A stretch of DNA of 43,889 nucleotides from an uncultured Octadecabacter sp. GTDB lineage: Bacteria > Pseudomonadota > Alphaproteobacteria > Rhodobacterales > Rhodobacteraceae. The stretch lies in assembly GCA_937969445.1 (NCBI GenBank), contig CALBVZ010000012.1:1-43889 (forward strand), read 5' to 3'. Shown piece after piece: positions 27,275-33,623 of this stretch (its first letter is position 1; every line of letters starts with the position of its first letter). The notes under the pieces were generated by a model that did not search any database, was not told the DNA's origin, and saw only the letters and a list, made by a program, of their open reading frames with translations. The translations under genes were made by a program, and so were the position numbers.

Positions 27275-27351
27275 TGGCGCGGTTGACGGGACTCGAACCC
27301 GCGACCCCCGGCGTGACAGGCCGGTACTCTAACCAACTGAGCTACAACCGC
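27275..27351 (-). tRNA. tRNA-Asp (GTC), second copy in transcription order
   Basis: The reverse complement is a 77-base cloverleaf including an encoded CCA. Acceptor GCGGTTG pairs with CAACCGC, the discriminator is G, the D-arm reads GCTCAGTTGGTTAGAGT, the anticodon loop is CTGTCAC (anticodon GTC), and the T-arm is GCGGGTTCGAGTCCCGT. It is identical to the copy at 27412-27488 and probably cotranscribed with it. With G34, it is a substrate for queuosine modification by Tgt and QueA, both encoded in this window. Confidence 0.97.
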
Positions 27352-27411
27352 GCACTTTTTGCTTTTATCCTCTAGCAGAGCAGTTCAATCCTTGAACCAA
27401 AGGGACAGCGG

Positions 27412-27488
27412 TGGCGCGGTTGACGGGACTCGAACCCGCGACCCCCGGCGTGACAGGCCGGTACTCTAACCAACTGAGCTACAACCGC
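27412..27488 (-). tRNA. tRNA-Asp (GTC), first copy in transcription order
   Basis: Same 77-base sequence as the copy 60 bases downstream, with anticodon GTC, a 7-bp acceptor stem, discriminator G and an encoded CCA. The tandem pair is probably one transcript with its promoter in 27489-27770. An apparent plus-strand frame starting MARLTGLEPATPGVTG is the antisense of this tRNA, a known annotation artefact. Confidence 0.97.
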
Positions 27489-27750
27489 CCACTGTCCATC
27501 AACGTTAGTCGATGTGGGGTGCTTCTAGGCAGCACGCATCGCCCCGTCAAGCCACAAGCGAGCTTGAATTTAAGTTTCTCCCAAAAGAGCGAAAATAATC
27601 AATTTTTTAGTCTGATTGTCGGACTAACCCTTGGCTGCCCCTGAAGGAAACCTGTAACTTTCACCGCATCGTTCAAACCGGATAAGCACACCGCATAGCT
27701 GTCGCCCACCTGACGCTCTATACAAGGGCCCTTCAACACGTTAGAGCCGC

Positions 27751-27778
27751 GCCAACATTGATGCGCGCCCGTGTTGGC
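27751..27778 (+). promoter_or_regulatory. Hairpin over the first possible start codon of the helicase gene
   Basis: GCCAACA (27751-27757) is the exact complement of TGTTGGC (27772-27778), with 14 bases between. The pair buries the GTG/TTG candidates at 27771-27776. Either the real start is the GTG at 27813, leaving the hairpin in the leader, or the hairpin restrains initiation. No T-run follows, so it is not a terminator. Confidence 0.4.
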
Positions 27779-29828
27779 TGCGCCAAACCCAACTAAGAAA
27801 AGTGATACTGCTGTGAAACAGGCTCTTGCTGATGCCATCAAAGCGCGTGGCTACGAAACGCTGACCCCCGTCCAAGAGGCGTGTTCCGATCCTGCGCTGG
27901 AAGGCAAAGACCTGCTGGTCTCTGCGCAAACCGGTTCTGGTAAGACACTGGGCTTTGGCATCGCGATTGCGCCAAGCCTGCTGGGTGAAGACGAAAAGTT
28001 TGACCGCGCAGGCGCGCCGCTGGCATTGGTTATCGCACCGACCCGCGAATTGGCCCTACAGGTTAAGCGCGAATTGGCGTGGCTATATGAAAAAACCGGT
28101 GCCGTGATTGCATCCACCGTTGGCGGCATGGACATGCGCGATGAACGCCGCGCATTGGAACGTGGTGCACATATCGTTGTGTCCACACCGGGCCGTCTGC
28201 GCGACCACATCATGCGTAAATCCATCAACCTGAACTCTCTTAAGGCGGTTGTTCTGGATGAAGCGGATGAAATGCTCGACCTTGGATTTCGCGAAGATCT
28301 CGAATTCATCCTCGATGAATCGCCTGAAGACCGTCAAACGTTGTTGTTTTCTGCCACCGTGCCTGCATCCATCGCCAAGCTCGCACAGCGCTACCAGAAA
28401 GACGCACAGCGCGTCGCGACAACCACGGGTGAAAAGCAGCACGCTGACATCGACTATAAGGCGTTCCGCGTTTCCCCGCGTGACACGGAAAACGCGATCA
28501 TCAACGTATTGCGCTTTTATGAAGCCCCGAACGCCATCGTCTTCTGCAACACCCGGGCCACTGTGAACCGCATGACGACCCGCCTGTCCAACCGCGGATT
28601 CGCCGTTGTGGCCCTATCGGGTGAGCTGTCACAGGCCGAACGTACGCATGCCCTGCAGGCGATGCGCGATGGACGTGCGCGTGTCTGCGTGGCCACTGAC
28701 GTTGCGGCCCGTGGCATCGATTTGCCGAACCTCGATCTGGTGATCCACGCTGAACTGCCAAGCAACCAAGACACGCTATTGCACCGTTCTGGCCGGACTG
28801 GCCGCGCGGGTCGCAAAGGCACCTCCGCGATGATCGTTCCCCCTGCCGTGCGCAAAAAGGCTGAACGTTTGCTCGGTTGGGCAAAGCTGACAGCGGACTG
28901 GACCGATGCGCCATCTGCAGAACAGGTTATCGCACAAGACGAAGAACGCATGCTTGAGCAAACCGATTGGTCCAATGAGGTCGACGGCACGTCAAAAACT
29001 GTCGTTGATGCCATGATCGCAAAACTGTCGATTGAACAAATCGCCGCCGCATACCTGCGTCTTTACCGTGAGAAACATACCGCACCTGAGGAACTGTCCG
29101 AAGTCTCAGCCCCAGCGAAACCACGCGAAGCCTTTGGCAAATCCGTCTGGTTCTCGCTTCCGGGTGGCCGCGAAGCAGGCGCAGAACCGCGTCGTTTGCT
29201 GCCGATGATCTGCAAGATGGGCAACATCACCAAAGACGACATCGGTGCGATCCGCATTCAGCCAAACGAATCCTACATTGAGGTGCGCGAAACGGCCCTC
29301 AAGACCCTAACGGATTCGCTGGGTGGGGACATGACGCTAGAAAACGGCGCCCCCCTCACCCGCGTTGAAAAGCTGCCGGTCTTTGAACGTGGCGCACCGC
29401 GCAAGGACTTCAAAGCGCGCGACAAGGCCCCGCATCGCGGCAAGGACGGTGATAAACCGTCTTACAAATCCAAAGGCACAACAAAGCCCGTGGATTGGAA
29501 CGACGAACGCGAACCGCGCGCGAAAAAGCCAAAGGGCGGTGCAAAACCACACGGTGGTAAGCCTAAGTTCGACAAGAACAAGTCATCCGATGACACCATC
29601 GAATCCTACAAGCCGCGTAAACCACGTGATGGCAAACCCTACGCCGGAAAATCTGATGGGAAACCCTCCGGCAAGCCATACGCAGGTAAGGGCGGTGGTA
29701 AACCAGCTGGCAAAGATGGCAGCGGCGCACCAAAGGTCGGGAAACCGTCCAGCAAGAAAAACCGGGCACGCGCCCTTGCGGCGAAAGGCGGAAACGCCGC
29801 CCCGCGCAAGCCACGTACGAAGTCCTAA
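27771..29828 (+). CDS. DEAD-box ATP-dependent RNA helicase (DeaD/CsdA-like)
   Basis: Up to 685 residues. The first RecA domain has AQTGSGKT (52-59), APTRELALQ, STPGRL, DEAD (163-166) and FSATVP. The second has VFCNTRATVNRM, ATDVAARGIDLP and HRSGRTGRAGR. A DbpA-type RNA-binding domain follows (about 465-540, VWFSLPGGREAGAEPRRLLP). The last roughly 135 residues are a disordered Lys/Gly/Pro-rich tail with repeated GKP/YAGK units. Such helicases unwind structured RNA in ribosome assembly and mRNA decay, especially in the cold. The start is uncertain: GTG 27771 opens the frame, but no Shine-Dalgarno is visible and homologous sequence begins near VKQALADAIKARGYE, so GTG 27813 is a good alternative. 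A strong terminator follows. Confidence 0.93.
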   Translation: MLAAPNPTKKSDTAVKQALADAIKARGYETLTPVQEACSDPALEGKDLLVSAQTGSGKTLGFGIAIAPSLLGEDEKFDRAGAPLALVIAPTRELALQVKRELAWLYEKTGAVIASTVGGMDMRDERRALERGAHIVVSTPGRLRDHIMRKSINLNSLKAVVLDEADEMLDLGFREDLEFILDESPEDRQTLLFSATVPASIAKLAQRYQKDAQRVATTTGEKQHADIDYKAFRVSPRDTENAIINVLRFYEAPNAIVFCNTRATVNRMTTRLSNRGFAVVALSGELSQAERTHALQAMRDGRARVCVATDVAARGIDLPNLDLVIHAELPSNQDTLLHRSGRTGRAGRKGTSAMIVPPAVRKKAERLLGWAKLTADWTDAPSAEQVIAQDEERMLEQTDWSNEVDGTSKTVVDAMIAKLSIEQIAAAYLRLYREKHTAPEELSEVSAPAKPREAFGKSVWFSLPGGREAGAEPRRLLPMICKMGNITKDDIGAIRIQPNESYIEVRETALKTLTDSLGGDMTLENGAPLTRVEKLPVFERGAPRKDFKARDKAPHRGKDGDKPSYKSKGTTKPVDWNDEREPRAKKPKGGAKPHGGKPKFDKNKSSDDTIESYKPRKPRDGKPYAGKSDGKPSGKPYAGKGGGKPAGKDGSGAPKVGKPSSKKNRARALAAKGGNAAPRKPRTKS

Positions 29829-29837
29829 AATACAAAA

Positions 29838-29867
29838 GCCCGCCTCAAGACTGAGGCGGGCCTTTTT
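29838..29867. terminator. Bidirectional Rho-independent terminator
   Basis: GCCCGCCTCA (29838-29847) and TGAGGCGGGC (29852-29861) form a perfect 10-bp stem with loop AGAC, followed by CTTTTT on the plus strand. On the minus strand the stem is followed by TTTTGTATTTT, so it can end both the helicase gene and the converging lipoprotein gene. Confidence 0.93.
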
Positions 29868-29885
29868 AATTAGTCGCGTGTTGGA

Positions 29886-30182
29886 TCAATTCGGGCCAAC
29901 GTAGCCTGGGTTATCGTAGGTCACCCCAATCTGATAGTTCGACCGCAGATGAACCTTGCCCTCATCATACAAAGCACGACAGTCATTCGCATCGTGCATC
30001 GCGTCCTCCGGAAGAAGAATTGAGTGCGCCATAGGGCCCGTAAACCGTGGATCATCACAATCCCCGTCATTCGCCCACTGACTGGTGTTATCGCCCCAAA
30101 CGAATTCTGCAGGCACCGTCATGCAGCCTGCCAAACCAAGCATGCAACCGCCTGCGACCATCTTCGTAATTGTCGATTTCAT
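29886..30182 (-). CDS. Small lipoprotein of unknown function
   Basis: A 98-residue precursor. The signal peptide MKSTITKMVAGGCMLGLAGC ends in a lipobox (LAGC), so the mature protein would be lipid-anchored at the cysteine. The mature part contains FVWGDNTSQWANDGDCDDPR, then DAMHDANDCRALYDEGKVHL. The spacing W-A-N-D-G-x-C-D-D-P-R-F followed by D-A-x-D-C recurs, as I recall, in small roseobacter proteins and at the ends of larger secreted ones, with the two cysteines likely forming a disulfide; no activity is known. I chose ATG 30182 because GGGGGA lies 4-5 bases ahead; an ATG at 30194 is in frame. It shares a bidirectional terminator with the helicase gene. Confidence 0.82.
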   Translation of the reverse strand: MKSTITKMVAGGCMLGLAGCMTVPAEFVWGDNTSQWANDGDCDDPRFTGPMAHSILLPEDAMHDANDCRALYDEGKVHLRSNYQIGVTYDNPGYVGPN

Positions 30183-30346
30183 GATATCCCCCATTTAACA
30201 TTTACGACTTGTGTCGAAACCTAAGTATGTTTGGAACGGGTGGTAAACAACAAAACTGTAATTGCTTTAAGTAGGTCAATGCGACTGCGGGTTAGTCAGC
30301 TACAAACGCACTGCTACATCGCTGCAATTATCAATTCGGGGAAGAA

Positions 30347-30422
<76 letters not shown>

Positions 30423-30472
30423 GATGGGCAGCGTTTAGCGCTCCTTTTCACGACGTGCAAGCCCCCGATTGC

Positions 30473-31033
30473 CTATGTGAGCATCTTTTGTGCGCCGCCT
30501 TTCAAATGATACACACAACCCTGCCCGCCGTGGATGCTTGGGTTGGCCAAAGCGGCCTTTCCGACAACGATGGAACGGATCACCCGGCTGGTAATTCCAT
30601 GGGTTATCAAAACTGTAGGATGTTTCATTTCAGACAAGAACGAACGGCATCGCGCCTCAACAGCGGCAAGGCCCTCACCGTTCGGGGCCATCTCATATTG
30701 CGCCATATAGGGATCATCGCCTGTGCCTTCTGGCAGCTCGGCGCGCAGGCGCCCTGCCCAATCACCGACGCCAATCTCGCGCAGGCGAATGTCGGTGTGC
30801 ACGGCCTCGGCCAAGGGGCCACAAGCAATGCCCGCGGTTTGCACCGCACGCCCCGATGGGCTGGACCAAAATTCAAAACCCGTTAAGTCTAGGTCGCGCA
30901 GGATCTCGCCCTGCCGGGCGGCATCCATTTCACCTTTGGGCGTGAGTGGTGAATTTAGCCAACCTTGCATGCGGTCTTGTGCATTCCATTCGGTCTGGCC
31001 GTGGCGCAGGATATAAAGTTCTGGGTATGTCAT
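30473..31033 (-). CDS. Histidine phosphatase family (phosphoglycerate mutase-like) protein
   Basis: A 186-residue protein of the histidine phosphatase superfamily. The phosphate-accepting His is in the N-terminal LYILRHGQTEWN motif (about residues 6-17). The proton donor is probably the Glu in LREIGVGDWAG, and the second catalytic His is in VLITHGITSRV. By length and motifs it is a broad-specificity phosphatase or cofactor-dependent mutase of the GpmB/CobC type; the substrate cannot be read off. I chose ATG 31033 (MTYPELYILRHG), since the longer frame adds eleven residues without family likeness. It is divergent from the riboswitch-controlled gene and shares a 324-base intergenic region with it. 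Confidence 0.9.
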   Translation of the reverse strand: MTYPELYILRHGQTEWNAQDRMQGWLNSPLTPKGEMDAARQGEILRDLDLTGFEFWSSPSGRAVQTAGIACGPLAEAVHTDIRLREIGVGDWAGRLRAELPEGTGDDPYMAQYEMAPNGEGLAAVEARCRSFLSEMKHPTVLITHGITSRVIRSIVVGKAALANPSIHGGQGCVYHLKGGAQKMLT

Positions 31034-31090
31034 AACGCGTGGGTAGCGCGCGTAAACGCAAACCAAAACCCCGATTGCACAGAATCATTG

Positions 31091-31105
31091 ATTTGAAATT
31101 CAAAT
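31091..31105. promoter_or_regulatory. AT-rich palindrome upstream of glycine riboswitch
   Basis: ATTTGAAATTCAAAT is a perfect 15-base palindrome centred 51 bases before the leader's first aptamer nucleotide. It sits where the riboswitch promoter should lie and could be an operator or part of a -35 region. No regulator can be named. Confidence 0.35.
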
Positions 31106-31133
31106 AGCCCGATAGAGTGTCTGCATCTCTCGC

Positions 31134-31301
31134 CCGCGGGAGAGTCTGGGTTCGCCCCAGCGCCGAAGGAGCAACGACCCGGAAACTCTCAGGCACACGG
31201 ACCGCGGAGCGTATCGCAATCTGGAGAGTGGCGTTAAGGCACGCCCACCGAAGGAGCCGTCACAGGTCATCGTGGCGAAACTCTCAGGTCCCCTGACAGA
31301 T
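31134..31301 (+). ncRNA. Tandem glycine riboswitch
   Basis: Two consecutive glycine aptamers. The first (31134-31206) is closed by GCGG/CCGC and has GGGAGAGT, CGCCGAAGGAGCAA and the signature GGAAACTCTCAGGCA. The second (31219-31301) is closed by ATCTG/CAGAT, with CTGGAGAGT, ACCGAAGGAGCCG and GCGAAACTCTCAGGTC. The short linker and repeated GAAACTCTCAGG core are the family hallmarks. A small GC hairpin at 31311-31324 lies between the aptamers and the start codon at 31358. The controlled gene is a DadA-like amino-acid oxidase, so glycine presumably switches on its own catabolism. Aptamers are seen directly; the switching direction is inferred. Confidence 0.95.
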
Positions 31302-31310
31302 GGGTTCACC

Positions 31311-31324
31311 GCCGATACGTCGGC
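31311..31324 (+). promoter_or_regulatory. Hairpin in the riboswitch expression platform
   Basis: GCCGA-TACG-TCGGC is a perfect 5-bp stem followed by CTGTTTG. It lies 10 bases after the second aptamer and 33 bases before the start codon. It is too weak and T-poor for a classical terminator alone, but could be one arm of the glycine-dependent switch. The Shine-Dalgarno AAGGGG follows further downstream. Confidence 0.4.
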
Positions 31325-31357
31325 CTGTTTGAACGCTGTCTAAAGGGGATTAACCCA

Positions 31358-32593
31358 ATGAAAACAATCGCCGTTATCGGTGCCGGCATCACCGGAATCA
31401 CCACAGCCTACGCTTTGATGAACCGTGGCTTTGACGTCACCGTATTTGACCGCAACCGCTATGCCGCGATGGAAACCTCCTTTGCCAATGGCGGCCAGCT
31501 GTCTGCATCTAATGCCGAAGTCTGGACCCAATGGTCCACGATTTTCAAAGGCCTCAAATGGATGACCCAGCGCGGCGCCCCCCTTTTGGTGAACCCCAAG
31601 CCAAGCTGGCACAAATATTCTTGGATGGCGGAATTCATGTCCAACATCCCCAACTACCGCAAAAACACAGTTGAAACTGTACGCCTCGCCATCGCTGCCC
31701 GTGAACACCTAATGTCGCATGCGGCCAAGGAAGGCTTTGATTTTTCGATGGAAAAACGTGGCATCTTGCATGTTTACGACTGTAAGCCAGACTTCGACGG
31801 CGCGGCAAAAGTGAATGACATGCTCAAAGAAGGCGGTCTAGAACGTCACGCTGTGACGGCCGAAGAAATGAGAAAATTGGAACCCGCCCTCAAAGGTGAA
31901 ATCTACGGCGGTTACTACACAGAAAGCGATTTTACCGGTGACATTCACAGCTATGCCAAAGGACTTGGCGAGGCCTGTAAGAAACACGGTACCACGTTTA
32001 AATATGGGTGTTACGTCGAAACCCTAACAGCGCGTGAGCGTGGCGGCGTTGATGTCGGCTGGACCGAGACATCGGGCAACCAATCTGGTCACTTCGATGG
32101 AATCGTCATTTGTGCCGGCGTGCGCAGCCGTGCGTTCGCGTCGATGGTTGGGGACCGCGTAAACGTCTACCCTGTCAAAGGCTATTCCATCACAGTCGCA
32201 CTAGATGATGAGCAAAGCCAAGCAGCCGCGCCGTGGGTGTCTTTGCTGGACGACAAAGCAAAGATTGTGACCTCACGCCTCGGAGACAACCGTTTCCGCG
32301 TCGCTGGCACGGCCGAATTCAACGGTGAAAACCGAGACATCCGCGATGACCGCATCCAGCCACTGGTCAAATGGGTGGAAAACCTGTTCCCAGACGTCAG
32401 CACGGAACATGCCATTCCTTGGGCGGGCCTTCGCCCTATGATGCCAAACATGATGCCGCGTGTTGGTCCGGGTAAGTCTTCGGGCGTTTTCTACAACACC
32501 GGCCATGGGCACTTGGGCTGGACGCTCTCTGCTGCCACCGCAGAGATCGTGGCCGACAGCGTGCTGGATGCATCGCGTTCAAACGCAGTCTAA
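31358..32593 (+). CDS. FAD-dependent D-amino-acid dehydrogenase / glycine oxidase-like (DadA)
   Basis: A 411-residue FAD oxidoreductase of the DAO/DadA family. It opens with the dinucleotide-binding motif VIGAGITGITTAYAL (GxGxxG) and the acidic end of strand 2 in VTVFDRN. Typical DadA features follow: ETSFANGGQLSASNAEVW (about 41-58) near the flavin, the substrate part around ESDFTGDIHSYAKGL, and the C-terminal FAD motif with YNTGHGHLGWTLSAA. It oxidises an amino acid to the 2-oxo acid and passes electrons to the respiratory chain or oxygen. The glycine riboswitch ahead makes glycine or a glycine-related amino acid such as sarcosine the likely inducer and perhaps the substrate. AAGGGG precedes the ATG. 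It is monocistronic and faces the HU gene. Confidence 0.92.
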   Translation: MKTIAVIGAGITGITTAYALMNRGFDVTVFDRNRYAAMETSFANGGQLSASNAEVWTQWSTIFKGLKWMTQRGAPLLVNPKPSWHKYSWMAEFMSNIPNYRKNTVETVRLAIAAREHLMSHAAKEGFDFSMEKRGILHVYDCKPDFDGAAKVNDMLKEGGLERHAVTAEEMRKLEPALKGEIYGGYYTESDFTGDIHSYAKGLGEACKKHGTTFKYGCYVETLTARERGGVDVGWTETSGNQSGHFDGIVICAGVRSRAFASMVGDRVNVYPVKGYSITVALDDEQSQAAAPWVSLLDDKAKIVTSRLGDNRFRVAGTAEFNGENRDIRDDRIQPLVKWVENLFPDVSTEHAIPWAGLRPMMPNMMPRVGPGKSSGVFYNTGHGHLGWTLSAATAEIVADSVLDASRSNAV

Positions 32594-32600
32594 TGCAAAA

Positions 32601-32633
32601 ACGGCACGTGAAGGGGTTTCCATCACGTGCCGT
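32601..32633 (-). terminator. Terminator for the HU-like gene
   Basis: ACGGCACGTGA (32601-32611) and TCACGTGCCGT (32623-32633) form a perfect 11-bp stem around an 11-base loop. In the minus direction it is followed by TTTTTGC, so it terminates the HU-like gene. In the plus direction no T-run follows, though it may help stop the oxidase gene, whose stop codon is 8 bases away. Confidence 0.85.
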
Positions 32634-32659
32634 ATAAAACTTACAGGTCGTTGATTTAC

Positions 32660-33115
32660 CTAGATAACCTCGTCGCCAATACCGGTCTTTGCTGGGCCAC
32701 CAACATTGTTTGGATGCCGCAGCTTCACCGTCACGATCGTTGCGTTTGCGGCCTCTTTCGTACGCTTCACCATCAGTTTGCCAAGCGGTGGAACCGTCAG
32801 ATCCTCGCCTTTTGTCAATGCACGGCCCAACACGGCAAGCATTGCTTCAACAACGGGTTTGACGTCCTTTTTCTTCATACCCGTCTCAGCCATCACACGT
32901 TCGATAAGCTCAGGCTTTTTGATAGGCGCGCCGGCAACAACTGGTTTAACCGTTTCGACGATGGTCGCTTTCGGAATTACGGCTGCTTTCGCTGGCTTGG
33001 CCACGGCTTTCGCTGTCGCGACTGGCTTCGTTGCGACCTTAGCCGCCGGCTTCGTAGCGGTTTTCGTGGCCTTCTTTGGTGTCTTTGTCGCTGTTTTAGT
33101 GCTGCTAGTGGCCAT
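32660..33115 (-). CDS. HU family DNA-binding protein with histone H1-like tail
   Basis: A 151-residue nucleoid protein. The first 65 or so residues are a low-complexity Lys/Ala/Pro/Thr tail (TKTATKTPKKATKTATKP and similar), like the C-terminal tail of eukaryotic histone H1 but at the N-terminus. The HU fold follows at about 66-140 (KKPELIERVMAETGMKKKDV, LTVPPLGKLMVKRTKEAANA). The DNA-wrapping arm is degenerate: the canonical RNPxT motif of HU is replaced by RHPNNVGGPAKTG, so bending may be weaker and the tail may supply affinity. The ATG at 33115 has GGAGAG 4 bases ahead. An own terminator at 32601-32633 suggests it is transcribed alone. Confidence 0.9.
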   Translation of the reverse strand: MATSSTKTATKTPKKATKTATKPAAKVATKPVATAKAVAKPAKAAVIPKATIVETVKPVVAGAPIKKPELIERVMAETGMKKKDVKPVVEAMLAVLGRALTKGEDLTVPPLGKLMVKRTKEAANATIVTVKLRHPNNVGGPAKTGIGDEVI

Positions 33116-33305
33116 CTTTCTCTCCGATCGGTTGCACAAGATTGTGCTTATTTCAGAAACAATAGCGCGTTAGCGGGGTCATTCCCATGATAAAAAAGAA
33201 AGTTTTCTTTGACGGCCCGAGTGGCTTGCATGTTTCACATACAAAACTTGACCATTTGCTCGACATTCCTCAAACTAAGGCCACATTATAAAGGGGAATT
33301 ATTCA

Positions 33306-33527
33306 ATGCTAAAACTAACTGTACCGACCGCGGCTTTGATCGCTGCAACCTCAATGGCCAACGCCGGTGGCATGGCTGATCCAGTAATGATTATGGAACC
33401 GGATGAAATCATGGCAGCGGCGCCGTCTTCAAGCTCGGCTGATCTTATTATTCCACTTATCCTTATCGCCTTGGTTGCAGCGGCACTCAGCAAATCTGGC
33501 GCTGCACCACTGAGCCCAGGCGCATAA
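33306..33527 (+). CDS. Small secreted one-helix membrane protein
   Basis: A 73-residue protein. A signal peptide (MLKLTVPTAALIAATSMANA) is followed by a Pro/acidic linker (GGMADPVMIMEPDEIMAAAP) and a transmembrane helix (about 45-62, ADLIIPLILIALVAAALSKS). This layout (signal peptide, Pro/Val linker, one helix, short polar end) is frequent in Rhodobacteraceae genomes as an uncharacterised family, often close to ferrochelatase; no hemH is seen here. AGGGGAA lies ahead of the ATG, supporting expression. Divergent from the HU-like gene with 190 bases between, and closed by a strong bidirectional terminator shared with lon. No function can be assigned. Confidence 0.8.
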   Translation: MLKLTVPTAALIAATSMANAGGMADPVMIMEPDEIMAAAPSSSSADLIIPLILIALVAAALSKSGAAPLSPGA

Positions 33528-33562
33528 TCACTAGGATTGAAATTCACTCAAATCTGTTGAGA

Positions 33563-33598
33563 AAAAGGGCGCAGAGAAGATCTTCTCTGCGCCCTTTT
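33563..33598. terminator. Bidirectional terminator between small membrane gene and lon
   Basis: GGGCGCAGAGAAGA (33567-33580) and TCTTCTCTGCGCCC (33581-33594) are perfect complements, giving a long stem with the central bases as loop. A-rich and T-rich flanks (AAAA / TTTT) lie on either side, so it can end transcripts from both directions. Confidence 0.93.
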
Positions 33599-33623
33599 GC
33601 CGTCTTGGTAATCCACTTTTACG

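Noticed and set aside
27411-27644. A 77-residue plus-strand frame starting MARLTGLEPATPG
   Set aside because: It is the antisense reading of tRNA-Asp and a well-known annotation artefact.
27489-27770. Possible small gene or RNA between tRNA-Asp and the helicase
   Set aside because: No gene-like frame is seen; only a weak TAGTC/GACTA pair and the presumed tRNA promoter on the other strand.
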